Positions 42,345 to 50,654 of a DNA stretch of 64,000 nucleotides are shown here, piece after piece; within the stretch, counting starts at the first letter, position 1; every line of letters begins with the position of its first letter. Origin of the DNA: Kitasatospora sp. GP82 (lineage in GTDB: Bacteria; Actinomycetota; Actinomycetes; Streptomycetales; Streptomycetaceae). Below the pieces are notes generated by a model that searched no databases, was not told the origin of the DNA, and saw nothing but the letters and a program-made list of their open reading frames with translations. The stretch spans positions 1 through 64,000 of the forward strand of contig NZ_JARZAJ010000025.1 in the NCBI RefSeq assembly GCF_029892105.1. The letters run 5' to 3'. The position numbers and the translations under genes are program-made.

Positions 42345-43994
42345 TCAGCCGACGTTGACGGCCGTCCAGACCGCGGCTACCTGCTTGTACTCGGTGGAGC
42401 CGGTGCCGCCGTACAGATCGGCGGCCGCCTTCAGGGTCGCGACGCGCGCGGCCTTGTAGTCGGTGGTCGAGGTGAAGTAGGTGGTCAGCGCGCGGTACCA
42501 GATCTTCAGGGCCTTGTCGCGGCCGATGCCCGCGACGGCGGCGCCGTTGTAGGTGGGGCTGTTGTAGCTGACCCCGTTGATGGTCTTGGCGCCGCTGCCC
42601 TCGGACAGCAGGTAGAAGAAGTGGTTGGCGACGCCCGAGGAGTAGTGGACGTCCAGGTTGCCGACCGAGGGGGACCAGTAGTCGGCGGAGCGGCCGTCCT
42701 TGGAGGGCTTGTCCAGGTAACGGAGCGGGGCGCCGTTGCCGAAGATGTTGATCTTCTCGCCGATGAGGTAGTTCGGCGGGTTGGCGGGCAGGTTGGCGAA
42801 CCACTCGACGCCGGTGCCCATGATGTCCGAGGTGGCCTCGTTCAGACCGCCGGACTCACCCGAGTAGTTGAGGCCCGCGGTGTGCGAGGTCACGCCGTGG
42901 GTCATCTCGTGGCCGGCCACGTCCAGCGCGGTCAGCGGGTGGGTGTTGCCGGCACCGTCGCCGTACGTCATGCAGAAGCAGCTGTCGTCCCAGAACGCGT
43001 TGATGTAGTTCTGGCCGTAGTGGACGCGGCTGAAGGCGCCGACACCGTCGTTGCGGATGCCGCTGCGGCCGAAGGTCTTCTTGTAGAAGTCCCAGGTGGC
43101 CGCCGCACCGTACTGGGCGTCCACGGCGGCGGACTGGCTGTTGCTGACCTGCCCGGTGCCCCAGCGGTTGTCGGTGTCGATGAACAGCGTGCCCTTGCCC
43201 GAGGTGCCGTTCTTCAGCGTGGTGGTGTACTGGTTGCCGCGCGTCGGGTCCTTCAGCTGGAACCACGTCTTGTACGGCGTGGTGGTCAGCCGGACGGTGC
43301 CGTCGGATATGCCCCGGCCGGTGCCGGCCGCACCCGCGGTCTGGATCTCCTCGTGGGTGGAGAGCACCTCGCCGGTGGTGGCGTCGGTCACCAGCTGCTG
43401 GCGGCTCGGGGTGCCGTCGGTGCGCACGCCCTCGACGGTCGTCCGGTACGCCAGGCGCGGGGTGCCGGAGGTGGCCCACACGACCAGCGCCGGGGAGCCG
43501 GTCGAGCCGATCTCCTTGAGGGCGGCACTGTCCTCGTCCTCGGCTATGCCGACGGTGGCCTTCACCGCGCCGGTCGCCTTGGCGGCGGACTGGCCGGCGG
43601 AGAGCTTCGGGGTCAGGCTGGCCAGCGCGAGCTTGCCGTCGAGGGCGCGGTCCACCGAGGTGATGTTGCCCTTGGCGTCCTGGTGCACGACCAGGTCGCC
43701 GCCGATCACCGGGAGCCCGCCGAGGGTGCGCTCGTAGCGCAGGTGGCGGGTGCCGTCGGCGTCGACCACGGCGTCCTTGGCGACCAGCTTCTCCTGGCTG
43801 CCCAGGCCGAGCGCCTTGGCGGCGGCCGAGGCCTGGGTGTCGGCGAGAGCGATCAGCTCGGCGGGCTGCTGGGTGGCCACTGCGTCACCGGCGGGAGCGG
43901 ACAGAGCCTGCGCGGTTCCGGTGCCGACCTGGATCGCACCGGCGAGAATCGCCGAGGCGGAGAGAACGGCGCCAACCCTAAGCTTTCGCTTCAA
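42345..43994 (-). CDS. Secreted thermolysin-family (M4) metalloprotease, second copy
   Basis: A 549-residue paralogue of the gene at 40141, colinear over its whole length. The zinc site is GHEMTHG with GGLNEATSD. Differences cluster in the prodomain (IAEDEDSAALKEIGSTG) and the N-terminal part of the mature enzyme, while the catalytic core is nearly identical. The start is TTG (43994) with GGAAGGAA about 8 bases upstream, where the other copy has GTG. The pair arose by tandem duplication that included the promoter region. The two may differ in activation or substrate use. Confidence 0.95.
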   Translation of the reverse strand: MKRKLRVGAVLSASAILAGAIQVGTGTAQALSAPAGDAVATQQPAELIALADTQASAAAKALGLGSQEKLVAKDAVVDADGTRHLRYERTLGGLPVIGGDLVVHQDAKGNITSVDRALDGKLALASLTPKLSAGQSAAKATGAVKATVGIAEDEDSAALKEIGSTGSPALVVWATSGTPRLAYRTTVEGVRTDGTPSRQQLVTDATTGEVLSTHEEIQTAGAAGTGRGISDGTVRLTTTPYKTWFQLKDPTRGNQYTTTLKNGTSGKGTLFIDTDNRWGTGQVSNSQSAAVDAQYGAAATWDFYKKTFGRSGIRNDGVGAFSRVHYGQNYINAFWDDSCFCMTYGDGAGNTHPLTALDVAGHEMTHGVTSHTAGLNYSGESGGLNEATSDIMGTGVEWFANLPANPPNYLIGEKINIFGNGAPLRYLDKPSKDGRSADYWSPSVGNLDVHYSSGVANHFFYLLSEGSGAKTINGVSYNSPTYNGAAVAGIGRDKALKIWYRALTTYFTSTTDYKAARVATLKAAADLYGGTGSTEYKQVAAVWTAVNVG

Positions 43995-44280
43995 CTATGG
44001 ATTCCTTCCATTTCAACCGCTTTTGCGCGGTTGTGCCTCGTTCCGGGGCGCCAGGGATTGGTGCCGACTGGGGCGAAACGGGCGCTGACGTGTGCTGCTC
44101 CGTGCGGTCGGGCGGCAGCGGCCGGAGGGTGGGGCGGCCTATGCCGTACGGGGCCGGCCAGAAGCATGGCGACCATGCTGATGGAGTGACAAATATTTAG
44201 CAGGACTTGGCAGAATCGCGCCACGTCATTGGCGCTCCACGCTGCTGAAAGAGCGTCAGGTTAGCGGAGGAATCGGGCAT
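43995..44280 (-). promoter_or_regulatory. Conserved leader/promoter of protease 2
   Basis: This is the counterpart of 41791-42078; both share TGCGCGGT, GGGGC, GGGCGCTGACGTG, GTGCTGCTCCGTGCGGTC and ACGGGGCCGGCCAGAAGCATG. The next 210 bases up to the MarR gene (44281-44489) are AT-richer, and I can find no further feature there. Confidence 0.6.
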
Positions 44281-44489
44281 ATCGTCGCCACTGCCGGGCG
44301 GTATTTGAACAAATCGAGACCTTATGGCCGTTAAATTCGACTAACTTCGACTGCCCGTCGCAACATTGGCGCGAATTTGTGCCGGCTTTATGTCCTGGTT
44401 TGCGGCATTGGCAGGTCGGCCCGTGCCGCCGCCGTCCACCATCGTGGACACCGGGCACCTGCTTCCGGGAGCGCCGGTACGGTGGGGAG

Positions 44490-45017
44490 GTGGCCAAGCC
44501 CCTCGCTCTCGACTTCGACCCGATCGCCCGCGCCGACCAACTCTGGACGCGCCGCTGGGGAAATGTCCCCGCCATGGCGGCGATCACCTCGGTGATGCGC
44601 GCGCACCAGATCCTGCTCTCCCGGGTGGACGCGGTGGTCAAGCCCTTCGGGCTGACCTTCGCCCGGTACGAGGCTCTGGTGCTGCTCACCTTCAGCCGGA
44701 CCGGGGAGCTCTCCCTCTCCAAGATCGGCGAGCGGCTGATGGTCCATCCGACCAGCGTCACCAACACCATCGACCGCCTGGAGCGGGCCGATCTGGTCTC
44801 GCGCCGCCCCAACCCGCTGGACGGCCGCGGCGTGCTCGCGGCCATCACCGAGCGCGGCCGGAGCGTGGTCGAGGAGGCCACCAGGGCGCTGATGGCGATG
44901 GACTTCGGCCTGGAGGGCTACGACGAGGAGCAGTGCGAGCAGGTCTTCGAGCTGCTCAGGCCGCTGCGGGTGGCAGCCGGGGACTTCTCCGCCCCGCAGG
45001 ACGCGTCCGCAGAGTAG
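44490..45017 (+). CDS. MarR-family transcriptional regulator
   Basis: A 175-residue regulator with winged helix: LTFARYEALVLLTFSRTGEL, IGERLMVHPTSVTNTIDRLERADLV and wing RRPNPLDGRGVLAAIT. The N-terminal PIARADQLWTRRWG block is typical of a streptomycete group. The GTG at 44490 is directly preceded by GGGGAG, an unusually short spacing, so the true start or a leaderless message should be considered. Together with DUF3817 it precedes icmA; the twin palindrome in front of icmA is a reasonable target. Confidence 0.88.
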   Translation: MAKPLALDFDPIARADQLWTRRWGNVPAMAAITSVMRAHQILLSRVDAVVKPFGLTFARYEALVLLTFSRTGELSLSKIGERLMVHPTSVTNTIDRLERADLVSRRPNPLDGRGVLAAITERGRSVVEEATRALMAMDFGLEGYDEEQCEQVFELLRPLRVAAGDFSAPQDASAE

Positions 45018-45061
45018 GGGTCGGGCAAAGGCACCCGAAGCGGACGGTTACTCTCGATGGC

Positions 45062-45394
45062 ATGAAGCAGAGTGTGCTGACCCGATACCGGACGATGGCC
45101 TACGTCACGGGTGTCCTCCTGATCCTGCTGACCCTCGGTGTGATCGCCAAGTACGTGCTCGGCATCTCGGGTGCGGCCGGCTTCACCACCGCCGTCGGTA
45201 TCGCGCACGGCTGGCTGTACGTCGTCTACCTGGTCCTCGCCTTCGACCTCGGCAGCAAGGCGAAGTGGCCGCTCGGCAAGCTCGCCTGGGTGCTGCTGGC
45301 CGGGACGATCCCGACCGCCGCCTTCTTCGTCGAGCGCAGGGTCTCCCGCGAGGTGGCGCCCCTGGTCGCCGGCCCGGAGCCGGTCAACGCCTGA
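45062..45394 (+). CDS. DUF3817 membrane protein (second copy)
   Basis: A 110-residue protein with three hydrophobic helices: RYRTMAYVTGVLLILL, the GIAHGWLYVVYLVLAFDLG core and LLAGTIPTAAFFVERRV. It is a paralogue of the gene at 39751. It follows the MarR gene by 44 bases on the same strand and is probably in its operon; a strong terminator follows. Function unknown. Confidence 0.88.
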   Translation: MKQSVLTRYRTMAYVTGVLLILLTLGVIAKYVLGISGAAGFTTAVGIAHGWLYVVYLVLAFDLGSKAKWPLGKLAWVLLAGTIPTAAFFVERRVSREVAPLVAGPEPVNA

Positions 45395-45398
45395 CCTG

Positions 45399-45459
45399 CA
45401 CACAACGCCGAAGGGCGCCCTCTCCCGCAGTCGGGGAGGGCGCCCTTCGGCGTTGTGTG
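45399..45459 (+). terminator. Strong terminator after DUF3817
   Basis: CACACAACGCCGAAGGGCGC begins at 45399 and the arm continues to 45427; the opposite arm runs 45432-45459. The stem is 28-29 bp with one bulged base and a loop of about 4. It separates the MarR/DUF3817 operon from icmA. Confidence 0.88.
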
Positions 45460-45490
45460 CCGCTGCTCGGCCGGGTCGGCCATCGACAGA

Positions 45491-45529
45491 TACTAGGACG
45501 TCCGAGTAAATTGGTAGGACGTCCTAGTA
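45491..45529 (+). promoter_or_regulatory. Twin palindromic operator before icmA
   Basis: TACTAGGACGTCCGAGTA (45491-45508) is an 18-bp palindrome with one mismatch; TAGGACGTCCTA (45515-45526) is a perfect 12-bp palindrome extending to the same AGTA on its right. The centres are 21 bp apart, two helical turns, so two dimers would sit on the same DNA face. The site is 52 bases before the icmA start. The regulator is not identified by sequence. Confidence 0.75.
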
Positions 45530-45580
45530 GCTGTGTCGTCCCCTCGCGGTGGCGGCCGTACGGAGTGGAGTTCGGAGTCG

Positions 45581-47266
45581 ATGGACGCCGAGGAGATCGA
45601 GGCCGGCCGGCAGCGCTGGCAGCAGCGCTACGACAAGGCCCGCAAGCGCGACGCGGACTTCACCACCCTGAGCGGTGACGACGTCGCCCCGGTCTACGGC
45701 CCGCCCGCCGGGCAGCCGTACGAGGGCTTCGAGCGGATCGGCTGGCCGGGCGAGTACCCGTACACCCGCGGCCTGCACCCGACCGGCTACCGGGGCCGCA
45801 CCTGGACCATCCGCCAGTTCGCGGGCTTCGGAAACGCCGAGCAGACCAACGAGCGCTACCGGATGATCCTGGAGGCGGGCGGTGGCGGCCTCTCCGTCGC
45901 CTTCGACATGCCCACCCTGATGGGGTACGACTCCGACGACGCCAAGTCGCTCGGTGAGGTCGGCCACTGCGGCGTCGCCATAGACTCCGCCGCCGACATG
46001 GAGGTGCTCTTCAACGGCATCCCGCTCGGCGAGGTCACCACCTCGATGACGATCAGCGGCCCGGCCGTCCCGATCTTCTGCATGTACCTGGTCGCCGCCG
46101 AGCGCCAGGGCGTCGATCCCGGCGTGCTCAACGGCACCCTGCAGACCGACATCTTCAAGGAGTACATCGCGCAGAAGGAGTGGCTCTTCGCCCCCGAGCC
46201 GCACCTGCGCCTGATCGGCGACCTGATGGAGCACTGCGCCGCCAACATCCCGGCGTACAAGCCGCTCTCGGTCTCCGGCTACCACATCCGCGAGGCCGGG
46301 GCGACGGCTGCGCAGGAACTCGCCTACACCCTGGCGGACGGCTTCGGCTACGTCGAGCTGGGCCTGTCGCGCGGCCTGGACGTGGACGTCTTCGCCCCCG
46401 GCCTCTCCTTCTTCTTCGACGCCCACCTCGACTTCTTCGAGGAGATCGCCAAGTTCCGCGCCGCCCGCCGGATCTGGGCCCGCTGGATGAGAGAGCGCTA
46501 CGGCGCCAAGACCGACAAGGCCCAGTGGCTGCGCTTCCACACCCAGACCGCCGGTGTCTCGCTCACCGCCCAGCAGCCGTACAACAACGTGGTGCGCACC
46601 GCCGTCGAGGCGCTCTCCGCCGTCCTCGGCGGCACCAACTCCCTGCACACCAACGCCCTGGACGAGACCCTCGCGCTGCCGTCCGAGCAGGCCGCGGAGA
46701 TCGCGCTGCGCACCCAGCAGGTGCTGATGGAGGAGACCGGCGTCGCCAACGTCGCGGACCCGCTCGGCGGCTCCTGGTACGTCGAGGCGCTCACCGACCG
46801 GATCGAGGCCCAGGCCGAGGAGATCTTCCAGCGCATCCTCGACAAGGGCAGCGCCGACCACCCGATCGGGCCGATGACCTCCGGCATCCTGCGCGGGATC
46901 GAGGAGGGCTGGTTCACCGGCGAGATCGCCGAGGCCGCGTTCCAGTACCAGCAGGCCTTGGAGAAGGGCGAGAAGCGCGTGGTCGGCGTCAACTGCCATC
47001 CGCGCAGCGTCACCCCCGAACTGGAGATTCTCCGGGTCAGCCACGAGGTCGAGCGCGAGCAGGTGCGGGTCCTCGGTGCCCGCAAGGCCGCCCGCGACGA
47101 GGCCGCCGTCAAGGCCGGCCTGGACGCGATGCTCGCCGCCGCCCGCTCCGGCGAGAACATGATCCCGCCGATGCTCGACGCCGTCCGCGCGGAGGCCACT
47201 CTCGGCGAGATCTGCAACGCACTGCGCGCCGAGTGGGGCATCTACCGCGAGACCGCATCGTTCTGA
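45581..47266 (+). CDS. icmA: Isobutyryl-CoA mutase large subunit IcmA
   Basis: The B12-dependent mutase interconverts isobutyryl-CoA and n-butyryl-CoA, tying valine breakdown to polyketide and fatty-acid starter supply. The 561-residue protein is the substrate-binding TIM-barrel half: WPGEYPYTRGLHPTGYRGRTW, GFGNAEQTNERY, FDMPTLMGYDSDD, GTLQTDIFKEYIAQKEW and FHTQTAGVSLTAQQPYNN. The B12-binding domain is absent, as expected for IcmA, which pairs with a separate IcmB. The ATG at 45581 with GTGGAG 10 bases upstream is preferred over the GTG at 45533. MeaB and the adenosyltransferase in this window should support it. Confidence 0.94.
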   Translation: MDAEEIEAGRQRWQQRYDKARKRDADFTTLSGDDVAPVYGPPAGQPYEGFERIGWPGEYPYTRGLHPTGYRGRTWTIRQFAGFGNAEQTNERYRMILEAGGGGLSVAFDMPTLMGYDSDDAKSLGEVGHCGVAIDSAADMEVLFNGIPLGEVTTSMTISGPAVPIFCMYLVAAERQGVDPGVLNGTLQTDIFKEYIAQKEWLFAPEPHLRLIGDLMEHCAANIPAYKPLSVSGYHIREAGATAAQELAYTLADGFGYVELGLSRGLDVDVFAPGLSFFFDAHLDFFEEIAKFRAARRIWARWMRERYGAKTDKAQWLRFHTQTAGVSLTAQQPYNNVVRTAVEALSAVLGGTNSLHTNALDETLALPSEQAAEIALRTQQVLMEETGVANVADPLGGSWYVEALTDRIEAQAEEIFQRILDKGSADHPIGPMTSGILRGIEEGWFTGEIAEAAFQYQQALEKGEKRVVGVNCHPRSVTPELEILRVSHEVEREQVRVLGARKAARDEAAVKAGLDAMLAAARSGENMIPPMLDAVRAEATLGEICNALRAEWGIYRETASF

Positions 47267-47272
47267 CACCAA

Positions 47273-47290
47273 CCCCTCAGCGCTGAGGGG
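47273..47290. terminator. Palindrome after icmA
   Basis: CCCCTCAGCGCTGAGGGG is an 18-bp perfect palindrome 7 bases after the icmA stop. As RNA it gives a short stem with a tight loop and probably ends icmA transcription. Confidence 0.6.
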
Positions 47291-47298
47291 CGACCAGG

Positions 47299-47318
47299 CA
47301 GAGCCCCGCGCCCCTTGG
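47299..47318. repeat. Dispersed GC element
   Basis: CAGAGCCCCGCGCCCCTTGG is a member of the intergenic family seen at 35771. It lies in the convergent gap between icmA and the histidine kinase gene; nearby are three further GTTGCCCCTTG(C/T)C-type repeats. Confidence 0.65.
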
Positions 47319-47363
47319 AAGTTGCCCCTTGCCGCTGAGGGGTTGCCCCTTGTCCGTGAGGGT

Positions 47364-48728
47364 TCACGCAGTCGGGGGCAGCGCCAGGCGGAACAGCGCG
47401 CCGCCGCCCGGGGCCGAGTGTGCCGTGAGCTCGGAGCCGTGGGCGCGGGCGATCTGGCGGGCCATGGCCAGGCCGAGGCCCGAGCCGGGGAGGGCGCGGG
47501 CCGCCGAGGCCCGGTAGAAGCGGTCGAAGACGTACGGGAGGTCCTCCGGGGCGATGCCGGGGCCGTGGTCGCGGACGGTCAGTTCACCGGCCGTGAGCGT
47601 CACCTCCACCGGGCCGCCCGGCGGGCTGAACTTCGCCGCGTTGTCCAGCAGGTTGCCCACCAGCCGCACCAGCCGGGCCGGCACCCCGGGCAGTGTCGGG
47701 TCACCCTGCGACGCGTACTCGAAGGCGATGGCGGGCCAGTGGCCCCGGGCGGTCTCCACGCAGTGGGCCACCAGGGGGCCGAGCCGGACCAGCTCCACCA
47801 GTGCCTGCGGCTCCTCGTCCCTGGCCAGTTCGATCAGGTCGTTCACCAGACCGGTCACCTCGCGCAGCTGCCGCTGCAGCCCGGCCGTCGCCCTGCCGCG
47901 CTGCTCGGGTGTCAACTGTTCGGCCTTGGCGAGCAGTTCGGCGTTGGTGCGCAGTGCGGTGAGCGGGGTGCGCAGCTCGTGCGAGGCGTCCGCGACCAGT
48001 CGGCGCTGGGCGGCCACCGACTGCTCCAGCTCGCCCAGCATCGCGTTGAACGCCCCTGCCAGCCGGGTGACTTCGTCCTCGCTGCGGCCCTCGGGGAGGT
48101 CGATCCGGACCGTCGCGTCCCGGGTGGCCGCGATCCGCTCGGCCGTCGCCGTCAGCCGGGCGACCGGCGCCAGGCCGGTGCGGGCGACCGCGTAGCCGAG
48201 CACCCCGGCGAGCAGTACCCCGGCCCCGGCGACCGCCGCCATCAACTCCCCGGCCTGGCGTACCCCTTGCTGTACGGCGTCCGAGCGCAGTGCCACCTGC
48301 ACCGCCTTGCCGGGGGCGAAGTGGGCGGTCAGCATCCGGGCGGGGTGCCCGCTCACCGTGATGCCGCTGTAGTAGCCGCCGCGCTGCCCCGCCGCGACCG
48401 CCCGGGTGGCCGGGGCGACGGGCAGCAGGTACGGCGTGGCCGGATCCCTGGCCGGGTCGGCCGACACGATCTGGGTGCAGGCGGGCGCCGCCAGGTATCC
48501 GCACTCCGCGTAGAGCACCTGCGGGCCCTCGCCCCGGTTCTGCTGCTGGACCAGGGTGGCGTGCTGGGTGAGCTGGAGATCCAGCTGGTGCACCAACTCG
48601 TAGCGCATGATGGTGAATCCGGCCGTGCAGACCCCCAGCGTGACCAGTGCGACCGCAGCCGAGGTGGCCAGCGCCAGCCGGGTGCGCAGCGGTCTGCGGC
48701 GGCGCCAGCGGGCGTGCTGGGCCCTCAT
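47364..48728 (-). CDS. OmpR-system sensor histidine kinase
   Basis: A 454-residue kinase: transmembrane helix 1 (about 17-40), extracellular sensor domain (about 42-160) with two cysteines (AECGYLAAPACTQ) that could form a disulfide, helix 2 (about 162-182), HAMP, phospho-acceptor His250 in DASHELRTPLTALRTN, N-box LVGNLLDNAAKFS and the DHGPGIAPED and GSGLGLAMAR ATPase boxes. Its ATG overlaps the stop of the response regulator gene (ATGA), so regulator and kinase are coupled. The divergent murG2-legB operon is a likely target. Confidence 0.94.
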   Translation of the reverse strand: MRAQHARWRRRRPLRTRLALATSAAVALVTLGVCTAGFTIMRYELVHQLDLQLTQHATLVQQQNRGEGPQVLYAECGYLAAPACTQIVSADPARDPATPYLLPVAPATRAVAAGQRGGYYSGITVSGHPARMLTAHFAPGKAVQVALRSDAVQQGVRQAGELMAAVAGAGVLLAGVLGYAVARTGLAPVARLTATAERIAATRDATVRIDLPEGRSEDEVTRLAGAFNAMLGELEQSVAAQRRLVADASHELRTPLTALRTNAELLAKAEQLTPEQRGRATAGLQRQLREVTGLVNDLIELARDEEPQALVELVRLGPLVAHCVETARGHWPAIAFEYASQGDPTLPGVPARLVRLVGNLLDNAAKFSPPGGPVEVTLTAGELTVRDHGPGIAPEDLPYVFDRFYRASAARALPGSGLGLAMARQIARAHGSELTAHSAPGGGALFRLALPPTA

Positions 48729-49444
48729 GGCGCGTCCAGCCGGTAGCCGACGCCGTGTACGGTGTGCACCAGTCGTGGCTCGCCGGCGGCCTCCAGCTTG
48801 CGGCGCAGGTAACCGATGTACACGGCAAGGGAGTTGGAGTCGGGGCCGAAGTCCGCGCCCCAGACCCGCGCCATGATCAGCTCGCGCGGCAGTACCTGCC
48901 CCGGGTTCTGCAGCAGCAGTTCGAGCAGTGCGAACTCGGTGCGGGAGAACTCCAGCGCCCGGCCCGCCCGGCTGCCGGTTCTGGTGACCGGGTCCACCGT
49001 CAGATCGCCCAGGACGTACCGGTGGTCCGACTCGACGGGTGCGGCCCGGCGCAGCAGGGCGCGCAGCCGGGCGGTCAGCTCGTCCAGCGCGAAGGGCTTC
49101 ACCAGGTAGTCGTCGGCGCCCGCGTCCAGGCCGTCCACCCGGTCGCTGACCGAGTCCCGGGCGGTGAGCACCAGGATCGGGGTGCGGTCGCCGAGCGCCC
49201 GCAGGCGACGGCAGACCGCGAGGCCGTCCAGGACGGGCATCATCAGGTCCAGTACCAGGGCGTCCGGCTGCCAGGCCGACAGCTCGGTCAGCCCGGCGAG
49301 GCCGTCGGCGGCCCCTCGGACGGCATAGCCGGCGACGGCCAGACCGTCCTCGACGGCGGCGCGCACCTCGGGGTCGTCGTCCACCACCAGGACCTTGGGT
49401 GGGTTGCTGCTCGCGGGCACGCTGCTCATGGGGGCGCTGCTCAT
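48725..49444 (-). CDS. OmpR/PhoB-type response regulator
   Basis: A 239-residue regulator: receiver with DDDPEVR acidic pair, phospho-acceptor Asp in ALVLDLMMPVLDG, Thr in ILVLTARDS and Lys in YLVKPFALDEL, then a winged-helix DNA-binding domain (EFSRTEFALLELLLQNPGQVLPRE, TVHGVGYRL). The ATG at 49444 with GAGAGG upstream is preferred over the open frame to 49537, which would run into the divergent promoter. First gene of the regulator-kinase operon. Confidence 0.94.
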   Translation of the reverse strand: MSSAPMSSVPASSNPPKVLVVDDDPEVRAAVEDGLAVAGYAVRGAADGLAGLTELSAWQPDALVLDLMMPVLDGLAVCRRLRALGDRTPILVLTARDSVSDRVDGLDAGADDYLVKPFALDELTARLRALLRRAAPVESDHRYVLGDLTVDPVTRTGSRAGRALEFSRTEFALLELLLQNPGQVLPRELIMARVWGADFGPDSNSLAVYIGYLRRKLEAAGEPRLVHTVHGVGYRLDAP

Positions 49445-49470
49445 GGAGACAAGCCTCTCAAACCAGGCTA

Positions 49471-49485
49471 TTAGAACTCTCTTAG
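49471..49485. promoter_or_regulatory. TTAG direct repeat in the divergent promoter
   Basis: TTAG at 49471 and 49482 are 11 bp apart within CTATTAGAACTCTCTTAGG, in the 64-base gap between the response regulator and murG2 genes. Two direct half-sites one helical turn apart are the usual target form for OmpR-type regulators, so this may be the binding site of the adjacent regulator. Confidence 0.45.
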
Positions 49486-49508
49486 GCCGACTCGCGACCG
49501 TCGGTGTC

Positions 49509-50654
49509 ATGCGGACATCACACTTGTCGGTCGTCATCGGCGCAGGCGGTACCGGCGGCCATATCTACCCGGGCCTCGCCCTCGCCGAGGCGCTGCGCCG
49601 GGCCGACCCGGGCGCGGAGATCTCCTTCGTCGGCACCGAACGCGGCCTGGAGACCAGACTCATCCCGGAAGCCGGCTACCGGCTGCACACCGTGGACATG
49701 ATCCCCTTCGACGCCTCGCTCGGCCTGAAGCGCTATCTGCTGCCCGCCGCGCTGCTGAAGTCCGGCGCTCAGTGCCGGGAGATCCTGCGGGAGCAGGGCG
49801 CGCAGGTCGCGGTCGGGATGGGCGGTTACCCGAGCGCGCCGGTCATCGTCGGGGCCCGGATGGCCGGGCTGCCCAGCGTGGTGCACGAGTCCAACGCCGT
49901 ACCCGGCCGGGCCAACCGCTTCGCGGCCCGGCTCACCCCGCACCTCGCGCTGGCCTTCGACCGGACCAGGGAGCACCTGCCGCCCGGCGCCCGGGCCGAG
50001 ACGGTCGGGATGCCGCTGGTCGGCGCGGTCGCCGGGCTCGACCGGGCAGCGCTGCGGGCCGAGGCAAGGGCGCGGCTCGGTGTGCCACCGGGCGCACGGC
50101 TGGTGCTGTTCAACGGCGGCAGCCTCGGCGCGGCCCGGCTCACCGAAGCGGCGGTCGGCCTCGCCGAACGCTGGCGCGGGCGGTCGGACGTCCGGCTGCT
50201 GATCAAGACCGGGCCCGCCGCGCTGGACGAGGTGCGGGCGAGGCTCGGATCCTCCCCGACCGCCCGGGCGGTGCCCTACCTGGACCGGATGGACCTCGCG
50301 TACGCCGCCACCGACCTGGTGGTCTGCCGGGCCGGCTCGTCGACCGTCGCCGAACTGGCCAGCATCGGCCTGCCCGCCGTCCTGGTCCCGTACCCGCACG
50401 CGCCGCACGACCACCAGACCCACAACGCGCGGGTGCTCTCGGACGCGGGTGCGGGCGTCCTGCTGCCCGACGGCGAGTGCACCGCCGACCGGCTGGCCGC
50501 GATCACCGAACCGCTGCTGGCCGACCCGCTGCGCCTGGCCGCGATGGGCCGCGCCGCCGACCCCGGCACCCACGCCCGCGCCGCCGACCTCCTCGCCGCC
50601 AAGGTGCTCCGCACCATCGGACGGACCTCCCCTCTCATCAGGAGCTATGCATGA
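49509..50654 (+). CDS. MurG-like glycosyltransferase (paralogue)
   Basis: A 381-residue GT28 enzyme resembling MurG, which adds GlcNAc to lipid I at the inner membrane. Seen are GAGGTGGHIYPGLALAEAL, GMGGYPSAP, VHESNAVPGRANR, FNGGSLGAARLTEAA, VCRAGSSTVAEL and PYPHAPHDHQTHNARVL. In the UDP-sugar loop the usual GGSQGA is GGSLGA. It is not in a dcw cluster and so is probably a second MurG with a specialised acceptor or donor. The start is the ATG at 49509. Its TGA overlaps the ATG of the LegB-like gene (ATGA), so both act together. Confidence 0.88.
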   Translation: MRTSHLSVVIGAGGTGGHIYPGLALAEALRRADPGAEISFVGTERGLETRLIPEAGYRLHTVDMIPFDASLGLKRYLLPAALLKSGAQCREILREQGAQVAVGMGGYPSAPVIVGARMAGLPSVVHESNAVPGRANRFAARLTPHLALAFDRTREHLPPGARAETVGMPLVGAVAGLDRAALRAEARARLGVPPGARLVLFNGGSLGAARLTEAAVGLAERWRGRSDVRLLIKTGPAALDEVRARLGSSPTARAVPYLDRMDLAYAATDLVVCRAGSSTVAELASIGLPAVLVPYPHAPHDHQTHNARVLSDAGAGVLLPDGECTADRLAAITEPLLADPLRLAAMGRAADPGTHARAADLLAAKVLRTIGRTSPLIRSYA

